NCBI GenBank assembly: GCA_015143295.1
Contig: CM026570.1
Span: 24,559,250 to 24,623,249 of the forward strand
DNA from: Tetracentron sinense
Lineage: Eukaryota > Streptophyta > Magnoliopsida > Trochodendrales > Trochodendraceae
Direction: 5' to 3'
Length of the DNA stretch: 64,000 nt
Shown: piece by piece, positions 47,117 through 59,504 of the stretch
Position numbering within the stretch: the first letter of the stretch is position 1
Layout: each line of letters opens with the position of its first letter
The notes under the pieces: generated by a model
Seen by the model: only the letters and a program-made list of their open reading frames with translations
Told to the model about the DNA's origin: nothing
Databases searched by the model: none
Program-made: the position numbers and the translations under genes

Positions 47117-48516
47117 TCCTCATGATTTGGGATAAAGAAAGGGTTGATGTAATTATTAAGAGTTGGGGGCTTACTCAATCTCTATTCTGTGCAGGTCGAT
47201 AACTGAAGGAATTACTTAGGTCTTCTTGAGGGTTTATAGCCAAACGGGCGTTTAAGAGGATGTGGATATTTGGCATGACTTAGGAGATGTTAGGGTGAGA
47301 TTGGACTCACTACGGTGTTTGGGTGGGGACTTCAACCGCGTCCGCTTCTCTCATGAAAGGAAAGGGGTAGTTCTAGTAAAGCTAAAATGAGTAGATTTGA
47401 GAATTTCATATTCAACCATGGATTGATCGACTACCCTTTGAAAGGGGTCCAATATGCGTGGTCTTAGTTGGTCAGCGACTTATTGGCTAATAGGCAAGAA
47501 TCAAGATAGGTTTCTCTTCAACGAGGGTTGAGAGCAGTTGTTCCCAAATCTTATACAATTAACTCTTCCCAAACCTACTTCGGACCATGTCCCTATCATG
47601 TTGTGGCTAGAATGCATCAAGGGCGGCCCAACCCCTTTTTGGTTTTAAAATATGTGGCTTGAGGATGAGTGCTTCAAGGATTTGATTGCCAAAGTGTGGA
47701 GATCCGAACTAGGGTGGCGTTCAGCTAGACTAGGTTTAGCCTCAAATTAAAAGCTCTCAAATAAAAAATCAAGGCATGGAATAGGGAGATCTTTGAAAAT
47801 ATTCACGTAAGAAAGTGGAGTCTTCTTTGCACCATTGAGGAGCTAAAAGTTATCGAAAATTCGAGGCCTTTGTCGAGTGAGGAAGTTTTAAGTAAAGAGT
47901 TGAGAAGGGGGAATATTTGAAAGTTCTAAACTGGAGGCGATCAATTGGAAAAAGAAATCGCAAATCAGATGACTCGAAGAGGGGGATTGACTAGGTTCAT
48001 TCATAGAATGGCCAGTTTTCGCAAGAAAACAAAATTTTTTCTAGACTATTTGCGGATGGGGTTTAGAAGGAGAATAAAAGAGAGATTGAGGAAAGTGTTG
48101 TGTTCTACAAGGAATTATATAGGGAGAGACCTTTGGAGACCCAAGATGGATCGCCTGCCTTTCGACACCCCTTACTGAACAGAGGGAGTTTTGGAATGAT
48201 CTTTTGATGAGGAGGTGTTGCAAGCCATTTGGGATTTGGCCATAGATAAGGCCTATGGTCTTGATGATTCTCTATTATTCCTCTAGGTCATTTGGGACTT
48301 AGCCATAGAAAGACTTTCTAGAAGTCATGAAGGAGCTGTATAATACTAGCCAGGTCGAAGGTAATTAACAACACATTGTGGTGTTGATTTTTGAAGAAGG
48401 CAGGAGTCCAAGACATGAAGGAGTTACGTCTAATCAGTCTAGTGAGCAACGCCAATGAGATAATTTCTATGGTCATAGCGTCTGGATTGAAAAGTGTTTT
48501 TAGGATCCATTATATC

Positions 48517-49569
48517 GAAGGTATTAAACTTCGGTGTCGGTCTATACTTCAGTCGCTAAGGAAGTTGACACGTTTTATGGAAGTTTAAGGAAGTCTAAGG
48601 AAATTAGGGAAATAAAATTAGAAGAATTGTGTACATAAGCGTAAATACACATCTCCAATTCATTATATAACAAAAATGCAAGCATGTATAACATCGAATG
48701 CGAAAATCATGTCAAATGACATATGCTGTCTTAACTGTGCAGCTAAAATGTGCACGAATGAGTGTTTTACAACAAAACATCCCAAAAGAAAGAGAAATAT
48801 GATAAGATAACCTACATATTTCTTAAATTAGTGTCTATATATAATAAAAAAATATCTTTAATTTTAAAATCAAACAATAAAAAATTCCCAAAATAGAAGA
48901 ATAATTTGACAGTTGTAAAACGGGTGTATTTAATTAACATATAAAATACCCAAAAATACTAAAGTTTGGGGGTGAAATTTAGTGGAATTCGGATTTTCTC
49001 AATTTTTTCGAATTTCATCTACAAATCTAGTTTGAGTCCTCAAAATATATAAAGATATAAGTGTTTTTCTAGAAAATATTTAAGCCGAATCACTAAAAAT
49101 AAGTTTAAAACCCTTTAATGTAGGAATTGATTAATCAAATGGGAAAAATAGGCTTTTAAAAAACTAGTTTTTTCTTAACAAAAATAGATTAAGTCAGTCG
49201 ACTTTGGTTCATGTCGACCGAAGTCATGTAATTTATATAAGGTTTTGTAATATTCTGGTCGATATTATTGAAGTGTAATTGAAATTACCAAAACATGCTT
49301 GCAAAACCTTGTACTATTTACATTTTACACTTCAAGTGGATATCGTTCATCGATAATGAAGCCGAAATATTTCCACCAAAGTTTACCAAAATGTGTCGAT
49401 TTTGTAAACTATACATGTAGGTTTTGTGGCGATATGCAAGGAAGAGTTTCATAGGAAACGATAGGAAGTGTTGGACAATTCTATAATTTTGATGTCACAG
49501 GTAGATTTTGTGTCAATACCCAAGGAAACAAAAGTGTTTCGTAAGAAAGTGTCGATGTTTTAAACCATG
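48517..49569. mobile_element. hAT-like element, copy B (1.05 kb), inside the LINE
   Basis: The right end read backwards is CATGGTTTAAAACATCGACA, and the left end GAAGGTATTAAACTTCGGTG is a diverged inverted copy. The flanks ATTATATC (48,509-48,516) and ACTATATC (49,570-49,577) agree at seven of eight positions. It separates two neighbouring segments of LINE reverse transcriptase. Its interior differs from copies A and C, so it is a separate subfamily. No transposase frame. Confidence 0.7.
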
Positions 49570-50322
49570 ACTATATCCCCTCAACAAGGGGCGTTTGTGA
49601 GGGGGCAAACAAATTCTAGATGGATTATTAAAAGGCAACGAGTCCGTCGACGAGCATATCAGATTGAAGGTCCGTAGTATTCTTTGTAAAGCCAACATAG
49701 AGAAGGCACATGATCACGTCAATTGAAATTTTCTGGAATATCTGATGAACTGAATGCGTTTTGGTGTTAGTTGGAGGAGGTCGATGCTAATGTTTATTTG
49801 AATTTTCTCGATTTCCATCCTTTTGAATGGAAGTTCGGTTGGCTACTTTAAAAGCTTTAGATGTTTGAGACAAGGGGATCCCCTATCACCGTTTCTATTC
49901 CTAGTATCAGAAGCTTTGAGTATGATGATATCTAGAGCAAATTGTGGCACGTTTGAAGGTTTTTTAAAGGTTAGGAGAATTTGCGGATATCTTATTTTCA
50001 ATTTGCTGATGATACTCTAGTTTTTTTAACAACCTAAATTGGCAACTGGTCTGCCTTAGATTTTTTTAGGTGCTTCAAAGCAGTGCCTGGCCTAAGAGTC
50101 AACTTAGGTAAGTATGAGTTTGTGAGGGTCGGAGAGGTCCCGAACCTGGAGGAACTTGCAACTTGCTGGGGCTGAAGGGTGGGGTCCATACTGTTTGTAT
50201 ACCTAGGGGTACCCCTCGGTTCCAAATTTAAATCCAAGGAGGCATGGTCCTCAGTAGTTGAGACATTTGTTCGACGATTGGCAGAGTGAAAATCAACCTT
50301 TTTATATAAAGGAGGGAAATTG

Positions 50323-52739
50323 TGTCACGCCCCAAAATACCCCCTAGGAGTTAAGGGATACTTTAGAGGTGACTACGTGTACCTGTCAAACCATCCTGTA
50401 ATGCAAGAGGCTAAACATAATATAATACAATGATAATCAGAGCGCGGAAACTAAACATAAGTGCGGAAGCATAAGCCAACTTTTTCTTTTCTTCTATAAC
50501 TCCAAATAGTATTCCAAGTTAACATATACCAAATACAATCATAGTATAGGTGGACATGCCCACCTATCAAAATACAAAAAGGAACTCTCTAACCCTCTCC
50601 TCTCAACAGTAGTCGAGGTATGGCCACACATCCAAGTCCCCATCCTCCTGAGACTGCCATGGGATAGGAGGCTCCCTCTCCTCTACATACTCCTCCTCGA
50701 CCCAAGGCTTGGGGTCGAGGACATCCACGGTACCTGCAGACATAAAAGTACGGCTGAGCATGGAATACTCAGCGAGTACAAACTACTAGCTAACCATAAC
50801 AATAACGAAAGCATAACAACAGTAAGCAATACAAGATATTAATTTAAAGCAATAGTGAAAGCATAAGATACATAGCCATATCTTGACATGCGTATATGAA
50901 TGCAAAAACCTCGGTAAAACTCATGTCTCGGAAACCTTTTTCGTGTCTCGGTCAAATCATGTATGTGTATCGTGTCTTGTCTTGTATTTCATGTCTTGAT
51001 TTGTTCTTGACTTGTATACTTGTGAGCCAGAGGCTAGCACCCTTCCTTGGGCTACCACCCTCCTTGTCATGTTCTTGTTCCATTTCTCTTGTGAGCCAGA
51101 GGCTAGCACCCTTCCTTGGGCTACCAACCTCCTTGTCATGTTCTTGTTCCATTTCACTTGTGAGCCAGAGGCTAGCACCCTTCCTTGGGCTACCAACCTC
51201 CTTGTCATGTTTTTGATTCATTTCACTTGTGAGCCAGAGGCTAGCACCCTTCCTTGGGCTACCAACCTCCTTGTCATGTTCTTGTTTCATTTCACTTGTG
51301 AGCCAGAGGCTAGCACCCTTCCTTGGGTTACCAACCTCCTTGTCATGTTCTTGTTTTGTTGTTGATTCATCATGTATAAATACAATCTTGGAAAACCCGG
51401 TTTCATGCATGCATGCGTACTCGTGTGCGTGCCAATAGTGACAATCATGGGGATACGTGTAACAAGAGGGATATCGCATCATATTTCAATTCATAGTATA
51501 ACATATAGGAATTTGAGTAATCTACGTGGCATTTGAATAGTTCATCATTCATAAGAACACATGCATAAGGCCTACTTTCATTTTCTTCATTTATGTCATT
51601 TATCCCTAGTTTAAGCATTTTGTCAAACACATAACATGCAAGGTTCCTTAATGGTTCATCTTCTTCTTTTTAGTGCATACTTTCCATCCAAAAATCAAGG
51701 TATGTTCATTATTGGTAAAATGCCCATCCTCCATTTTTCCATTCTACACGCCACACATTCATACATCATGCATTCGGCATCCCATCGCCTCAATCAACCT
51801 CTCATCCATGCATCCACACCATTTTCCTCATCTTGTTTATATTTAGTGAATATGACACATTTCATAAGGGAGAAATACATAGTAGCAACAATCATATATA
51901 TCATAGAAAAACTAGGTTATTGTTAGGGGAAGTTAGTAGGGTGTACTAACCTTAGATCAAGGTTTGATCTTGAAGAAACCTTGAAATAGAAGCTCTATTT
52001 GGAAGGAGGAAGCCTTTGCTTGAAGGGGACTTGAGTTGGAGAAGAAACCCCTTTCAAAAACGTGAGTGAGTGCTGCCCTAGCTTGGAGAATGCACCTCCA
52101 CCCGAGCTTGAGTTGAAATCTTGAAGAAAACGTGCTTGGGGACGATCTAGGGTCTTCACCCCTTTGATTTCTTCTCCAAAAGCAACCTAGGTTTAGGAAA
52201 CCCTTTTCTCTTCTCTCTTATCTCCCAAATCTCTCTAAGTATAGTGAATGATGCCCTAAGGCTCGGGCAAGCCTTAAGGAGAAAGGGTTTAACCCCCAAA
52301 AGACGATAAAGCCCTTACTGAAATTTCTGCAAAAACGCGAAGACCGAGCGATCGGTGGTTATGACCGATCGATCGGTTGCCTACTGAGCGATCGGTGTTT
52401 ATGACCGATCGATCGGTCAAAAACTCACTCTCTGGAAAATTTCCCCATACAAAATTTCTGACCGTGCGATAGCTACCGATCGATCGGTTATGGACCGATC
52501 GATCGCTGACTGGACCGAGCGATCGGTGCTCTGTATGTCTGGACTGTTTTGACCATATCTTTTGACTCGCTCGTCGGATTTCGACGATTCAACTTGCGTT
52601 GGGTTCGTCTTTCGAAAACGCACATTTCTGACGTTTCGGAATTTCTAATTTCTCCCTTATTTATTAATTAGACTACGAAAACGGCCAATTAGCTATGAAA
52701 GTGCCATTCATTAAAGATGAAAAAGTCCGGGGTGCTACA
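50323..52739 (-). repeat. Left (3') LTR of gypsy element 2
   Basis: TGTCACGCCCC to GTGCTACA. It contains five copies of a 69-bp unit (51,018-51,350) and a cluster of GACCGATCGATCGGT palindromes (52,343-52,532). A purine tract of the coding strand follows at 52,740. Confidence 0.95.
51018..51350. repeat. LTR minisatellite, 69-bp unit, five copies
   Basis: Each unit starts TTGTGAGCCAGAGGCTAGCA. The partner LTR has six copies (59,536-59,936). The unit is 23 codons long, so all copies stay in one frame and give repetitive open frames on both strands that are not genes. Confidence 0.93.
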
Positions 52740-52912
52740 TTCTCCCCCTCTTACAAAAATTTCGTCCTCGAAATTTGGACAATGCGTGCTTTACAATTTA
52801 AACAACTTAGCATAACAATTCGAAACAAAATTATAAGTTATACCCAAAATCATTCAAACAACTCGGGGTACTTCGCCTTGACTTCGGCCTCACGTTCCCA
52901 TGTAGCCTCTTC

Positions 52913-55900
52913 TCAGGCGTGATGTTGCCATTGCACGAGAACTAGCGGAATAGTCTTGTTGCGAAGTACTTGGTCTCTTCGATCCAAAATATGAACCGGC
53001 TTCTCAACCAAAGTGAGATCCTCTCGAATCTCAACCGAATCAAGCTCGATGACATGAGAAAGATCCGGGATGTACTTCCGAAGCTGGGAGATATGAAACA
53101 CGTTGTGGACCGCAGCCATGTGAGCGGGCAAAGCAACACGGTAAGCCACCTCGCCAACTCGAGTAATGATCTCGAACGGACCCACATATCTCGGGCTAAG
53201 CTTGCCTCTCTTCCCGAATCGCATAACACCTTTGGTCGGTGAAATCCTTACAAACACAAAATCACCTACTCGGAATTCAAGATCCCTCATTCGGTTGTCG
53301 GCATAGCTTTTCTGTCTATCTTGTGCGGTCTTCAACCTCTCCCGTATAAGCTTGACCCTATCCGCGGTTCGTTCAATCAACTCGGGGCCCAAAATCTTTC
53401 TTTCTCCCACTTCATCCCAATACAACGGGGATCTACAACTTCTTCCGTATAAGGCTTCGAAAGGTGCCATTTGTATGCTTGCTTGATAACTGTTATTGTA
53501 GGCGAATTCCACCAAAGGTAGGTGATCCTCCCAACTTCCTTTAAAATCCAACATACAAGCTCGGAGCATGTCTTCTATCACTTGATTCACCCTCTCTGTT
53601 TGCCCGTCGGTTTGTGGGTGGAAAGCTGTGCTAAAGTCTAACCGGGAGCCCATTGCACCTTGAAAACTTTTCCAAAACCTGGATGTGAATCTTGGGTCTC
53701 TATCCGACACAATACTCACTGGCACCCCATGCAATCGGACTATTTCTTTGATGTATAGCTCTGCTAACTGATTGGAGTTGAATGTAGTCCGGCATGGTAA
53801 GAAATGAGTGGACTTCGTGAGTCTATCAATAACTACCCATATAGCATCGGTCTTCTTGACCGTCTTCGGCAATCCCACGATGAAGTCCATAGAGATATGT
53901 TCCCATTTCCACTCGGGAATAGGGAGAGACTGCAAAAGTCCAGCCGGTCTCCTGTGTTCGGCTTTGACTTGTTGGCACACCAAGCATTTAGACACATACT
54001 CCGCTATTTCTCGCTTCATGTTCCGCCACCAAAAATGCTTCTTCAAGTCCCTATACATTTTGGTACCCCCGGGGTGAACGGTGTACTTGGACCGGTGAGC
54101 CTCGTACAAGATTTCTCGCTTAAGCTTCTCATCGGCTGGGACACATACTCTTCCCTTGAAAGTGATAATTCCATCTTCCCTCGCCGTAAAGTCCTTACTA
54201 CCACTTTTAACTGACTTGTCTCGGCAAGAAAGTAGTTCGGCATCCATTTCCTGTAACTCCTGGATCATGCTCAACATAAATGGCCTAACTGTGATGTTAG
54301 CCATTACCGGCCCATAGGTAGGGAGACTAAAACTGATGTCGAGGTTGGATGCATCCTCCAGCAATCTCCACTCCTTCAGCATCATATGCGCCAAAAGTCC
54401 AGTAGGCTTCCGGCTAAGAGCATCGGCTACTACATTTGCCTTGCCCGGGTGGTATTGAATGGAGCACTCATAGTCTTTCAAAAATTCTACCCATCTTCTT
54501 TGCCTCAGGTTCAACTCTTTCTGGGAAAACAAATACTTAAGGCTTTTATGATCTGTGAATACCTCAAATTGTTCCCCATAAAGATAATGTCGCCAAATCT
54601 TTAATGCAAACACAACTGCGGCGAGTTCTAAGTCGTGAGTGGGGTAATTCTTTTCATGCTCTTTCAATTGTCTTGATGCGTAGGCAATGACTTTGCCGTG
54701 CTGCATAAGTACACATCCCAACCTCACATGTGAGGCATCACTGTAAACCACAAAACCACCACTCCCGGATGGCACAGTAAGGACGGGGGCCGTGGTGAGG
54801 CGTTTCTTCAACTCTTGGAAGGTCGCTTCGCATCTGTCGCTCCAACTAAACTTAGCATTCTTCCTCGTCAGGTAAGTGAGAGGTGCAGCCAAACTGGAGA
54901 ATCCCTCCACAAATCTCCGGTAATAGCCTGCCAACTCGAGGAAACTACGTATCTCCGTGACGCTCTTGGGCCTCTCCCAACTCATGACTGCCTCAACCTT
55001 GGCTGGATCTACAGAAATACCCTCGGCAGACACTACGTAGCCTAGGAACGCCACTTTCTCTAACTAGAATTCACACTTGCTCAATTTGGCATATAGCCTA
55101 TGCTCTCTCAACATCTCTAGAGCAAGGCGGAGGTCTCGTGCGTGATCTTCCCGTGTCTGGGAATACACCAAAATGTCGTCGATGAATGCAATCACGCATC
55201 GATCCAAGTGAGATCGGAATACCCGGTTCATCAAATCCATGAATGCCGCCGGTGCATTCGTCAGCCCAAAAGGCATGACAAGGAACTCGTAATGCCCATA
55301 CCGAGTCCTGAAAGCCGTCTTCTGAACATCTTCCGCCTTGATCCTTAATTGGTGATACCCCGATCTAAGATCAATTTTGGAGAAAAATCTCGCTCCCTTC
55401 AGTTGGTCGAACAAGTCGTCTATCCTTGGCAAGGGATAACGATTCTTGATAGTTACCTTGTTCAACTGACGGTAGTCTATACACATTCTCATCGACCCGT
55501 CTTTCTTCTTTACAAAAAGGACCGGAGCTCCCCACGGTGACACACTTGGTTGGATGAAACCAAGTTGTTGTAACTCCTCAATCTGTTTCTTCAATTCTTC
55601 CAGCTCTATAGGGGCCATTCTATATGGTGCCCTTGAAATCGGAGCGGTACCCGGAGCAAGCTCTATAGCGAATTCGATCTCTCTATCAGGAGGTAATCCG
55701 GGAAGTTCTTCCGGGAACACATCTAAGAACTCACTCACAACTGGAATAGCCGATGAGTTTTGTGCTTCTGGGTGTGCTATACTCAAGGCTGCGAGGCGAG
55801 CAATGTCCCTCTCTCTTAATCCTCGGAAGTGAAAAGGCTTACCCCCTTCCGGCTTGAAATTTACCATCTTTTCAAAACACGCAACATGCCCGTGATGGTT

Positions 55901-56170
55901 TGCCAACCAATCCATACCAAGAATGACGTCAAAGTCTAAATCTTGGAAATCCAAAATGATAAGATCGACCACTAGTTCATTCTCCCCTACTTGAACCACA
56001 CAATCTCTGAATATCTTGTTCGTGTCAACTGACTTACCGAGTGGAGTTGCAATGGTCAACTCCCGCTCTAACGGAATAGCCTCAGTCAAAAATCCCTTCG
56101 CGAAACTAGGTGACACAAAGGAGTGAGTGGATCCTGTGTCGATCAACACTCGGGCGAGACACTCGTTCAC
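52913..56170 (-). mobile_element. Protease-polymerase region of gypsy element 2
   Basis: In coding order: aspartic protease ([20 protein letters not shown]), reverse transcriptase ([30 protein letters not shown]), RNase H ([25 protein letters not shown]), integrase (a HPGGTKMY zinc-finger side, then [10 protein letters not shown] and [14 protein letters not shown]) and a chromodomain-like end ([11 protein letters not shown]). Well conserved along its length. Confidence 0.93.
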
Positions 56171-56289
56171 TAATAAAGCGCCTGTGCGATTGAGTAGCTA
56201 CTATTAGTAGATTTCAAACAATAAGCATCATACATAGGTAGCCCTTAGTATAGAAACTCACAAAACAAACCATAGAAATTTTTACACAA

Positions 56290-57572
56290 ATTAAACCCTA
56301 GAATTCGTGCGTACCTTGCACGACATCGTCGGATGCACGTGTGTCTCTCTCCGATAGGGCGAAGACTCGGCCCTGAGTGGCTGGGCGAGGAGGCCGGGTA
56401 GACTGTGAGGCCCTCGAAGCCTGAGAAGAGCTAGGCTGAGATGTCTGCCTAATCGGGGGCCTGCTCCCCGAAGACTGAGCTGGCAAGCGATGTCGGGGAC
56501 AATCCCGAATCATGTGGCCCTAGTCGCCACAATGAAAACAGCCTCCTGTAGCCTTCCGACATTCCCCTGCTGGATGCCTCATTCCACAAAGGGTGCAGAC
56601 ATCATGTGAATAAGTGGGAGGAGTATAACCCGTAGCCTGAGTCACTGAGGGGCGAGGAGCATACGAGGTAGCCGGGCGAAAAGCCGGTGGAGCAAAAGGG
56701 CGGGGAGCCTGTGGTGTCGAGTACATCCTCTGTGACTGAGTCGGCCCTGCGGACTGATAAGACATAGTCCTAGCTCTCTTCTCCCCTGAACTACTAGAGT
56801 GTCCTTTCTCCATTCCTCTTCTCTTAAAGAACTCTTCGGAATTCGACTCGGCCAATAGTGCCTTGTCCACAACTTCTGAATATGTCTCATGTCGGAACAT
56901 TGAGACACGATCCTTGAGGTAGGCCTTCAACCCCCTCTCGAATTTCCGGGCCTTCATAGCCTCGGTAGCTATCATGTGTGGAGCAAATCGAGATAGCTCT
57001 GAGAACTTGGCTTCGTAAGCCGCTACAGACATATTACCTTGCTCCAAGGTAATAAATTCAATTTCTTTCTTTTCTTTCATCCCAACCGGAAAGTATTTCT
57101 TGTAGAAAACGTCCAAGAATTCTCCCCATGTCCATTCTTGGCCTTGCCGGGTCAACTCTCGGGTCCGAAGTGCAGACTTCCACCAATGGTCGGCCTCGCC
57201 TTCAAGCATAAAGGCAACCCATGTGACCCTCTCTACTTCCGTAGGTGCCAAAACCGAGAATATCTTCTCAAGTTGTCGAATCCAACCCTCGGCGACAAGT
57301 GGATCAATGCTTCCACAAAAAGTTGGAGGCCTCATCCTCCGGAAAGCTTCTATCCCGTCTTGGGCTCGGTTAGGAGGAGCCGGTATAAGTGCCGCATTAG
57401 GCGGAGTGGCCGGTTGCCTTGCCGCCAACATAGCCAAAGTCTCGGCTATGGATGCGAATGCTTGGGCAAAGTCGGGTTGATCATCACCCGATTGAGCATC
57501 ACCTCCATTACTCCTCGTGTTGTACCCGCGACCCCGGGTATTGCGTCTCATGATTTCTCCTGAGAACGACAA
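56290..57572 (-). mobile_element. gag region of gypsy element 2
   Basis: Capsid-type segment (GEADHWWKSALRTRELTRQG, FLDVFYKKYFPVGMKEKKE), a Pro/Ser/Gln-rich linker and a CCHC zinc-knuckle stretch (GGCFHCGD), typical for Tekay-type gag. Confidence 0.9.
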
Positions 57573-57858
57573 TACAACATGAGTCTAACTTGGATACGCA
57601 TTTAGTACAATTTTCGCAATTCACTCAATACATATTCATCAAGCATATTTAATAAGCATAACACAATTAACGCACACATGGTATACACAACAATGGCATC
57701 ACATACAATCCATGTTCCTAGTGTAGGACTCTATGTTCGGCTGAAGTTCAACCTACTTTGACTAGGACTAACTTGTTAGTCCATACTTGGAATACAACTA
57801 ATGCCTTGTTCAATCATGGTCTCTAGTACTATGCGACCCTAGGGACTCTAATGCCTAG

Positions 57859-57872
57859 AGCTCTGATACCAC
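57859..57872 (-). other. Primer binding site of gypsy element 2
   Basis: TGGTATCAGAGCTC on the minus strand, complementary to the 3' end of initiator Met tRNA, three bases inside the 5' LTR. Confidence 0.85.
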
Positions 57873-58541
57873 TTCTGTCACGCCCCAAAATACCCCCTAG
57901 GAGTTAAGGGATACTTTAGAGGTGACTACGTGTACCTGTCAAACCATCCTGTAATGCAAGAGGCTAAACATAATATAATACAATGATAATCAGAGCGCGG
58001 AAACTAAACATAAGTGCGGAAGCATAAGCCAACTTTTTCTTTTCTTCTATAACTCCAAATAGTATTCCAAGTTAACATATACCAAATACAATCAAAGTAT
58101 AGGTGGATATGCCCACCTATCAAAATACAAAAAGGAACTCTCTAACCCTCTCCTCTCAACAGTAGTCGAGGTATGGCCACACATCCAAGTCCCCATCCTC
58201 CTGAGACTGCCATGGGATAGGAGGCTCCCTCTCCTCTACATACTCCTCCTCGACCCAAGGCTCGGGGTCGAGGAAGTACCTGCCGACATAAAAGTACGGT
58301 TGAGCATGGAATACTCAGCGAGTACAAACTACTAGCTAACCATAACAATAACGAAAGCATAACAACAGTGAGCAATACAAGATATTAATTTAAAGCAATA
58401 GTGAAAGCATAAGATACATAGCCATATCTTGACATGCGTATATGAATGCAAAAACCTCGGTAAAACTCATGTCTTGGAAACCTTTTTCGTGTCTCGGTCA
58501 AATCATGTATGTGTATCGTGTCTTGTCTTGTATTTCATGTC

Positions 58542-59504
58542 CATGGTTTAAAATATCGATACGTATCGACCGATACAGGCCGATACGTATCTTATTTAGA
58601 ACTACCCGATACACTGGTACGCTGGAAAAAAAAACTTCACTGTATCAGGCCGATACAGGCCCGATATACTCGATACGGAGATTTTTCAGTTAATTTTTTT
58701 TCTCTTTCCATTTACACTAGGATCCATACTACAGACCTAATACACAACTTATTTTCATAATATATTATTAAGTCAATTATTTTAACTTGATTTTAGTTTC
58801 ATTTACTTTAGATATTAATATGTAAATAAGGTTATCCCCCTGGTTATGATACCTCAACCCAACCCTACTTATCAGGAGCCACTGGTTATGATGCACAGTC
58901 CCAATCTTTGACTGACAGTTATAGATAGATCACGACCCAGCAGCAGCCACATGTACAAATGTACCTGGAAATGTACCGCACAATGATGACTTAGACACAG
59001 TGGTGCCATCATTTTTGGACCACTTATAATGCATCACTCTACTCAATTCCTGATCTCACAATAATAGAGTATAAGCCAACACGAAGCTTAATGTGGTATT
59101 GAGCTTCTATCATATATGTAATTTGATTTGTGAATACAAGGGTCTATGTATTTTCATATTTTTGATTTATGAATGCAAGTGAGCTTCTATCACTTGATTA
59201 AATAACTATGGTTTGTATTTTCATACATATTTATCAGCGCGCACGCCTTTTTTAACTTATAAATTATTCTCATATGTATGATTATAAATGTAGTTGGAGA
59301 CCTTCATTTAGTTTGTTTTTAGCTTATATTGGTATTAAAAGAGGTTTTATGCAAGGTATCCAAGTTTTTCCTTACCTATCCAAGCATTTTTTAGCGTATT
59401 CTGAATTTTTCCGCCGTATCCAATCGATACGATACCGATACGCCGATACGTATCCTATTTTGGACTTACCGATACGGCGATCGATACCGATATTTTGAAC
59501 CTTG
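58542..59504 (+). mobile_element. hAT-like element, copy C (963 bp), inside the gypsy LTR
   Basis: The ends are CATGGTTTAAAATATCGATA and, read backwards, CAAGGTTCAAAATATCGGTA. A perfect 8-bp duplication, TTCATGTC, flanks it (58,534-58,541 and 59,505-59,512). The other LTR of the same gypsy element gives the empty site, with a single TTCATGTC, which proves the boundaries. Subterminal regions hold many GATACGTATC and CCGATACAGG phrases. The middle keeps what looks like the tail of a coding region (58,846-59,102). Confidence 0.92.
58846..59102 (+). pseudogene. Possible transposase C-terminal remnant in hAT-like copy C
   Basis: One frame of about 86 codons reads like protein: YDTSTQPYLSGATGYDAQSQ near the start, then a Gln/Met/Tyr-rich part (TTQQQPHVQMYLEMYRTMMT), a WCHHFWTTYNASLYSIPDL stretch and the end SLMWY before a stop at 59,100-59,102. 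Two earlier in-frame stops lie at about 58,924 and 58,990. A Gln/Tyr/Trp-rich tail ending in an aromatic pair occurs in some plant hAT transposases, but I could not confirm the family. Copy A lacks this part. Confidence 0.4.
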
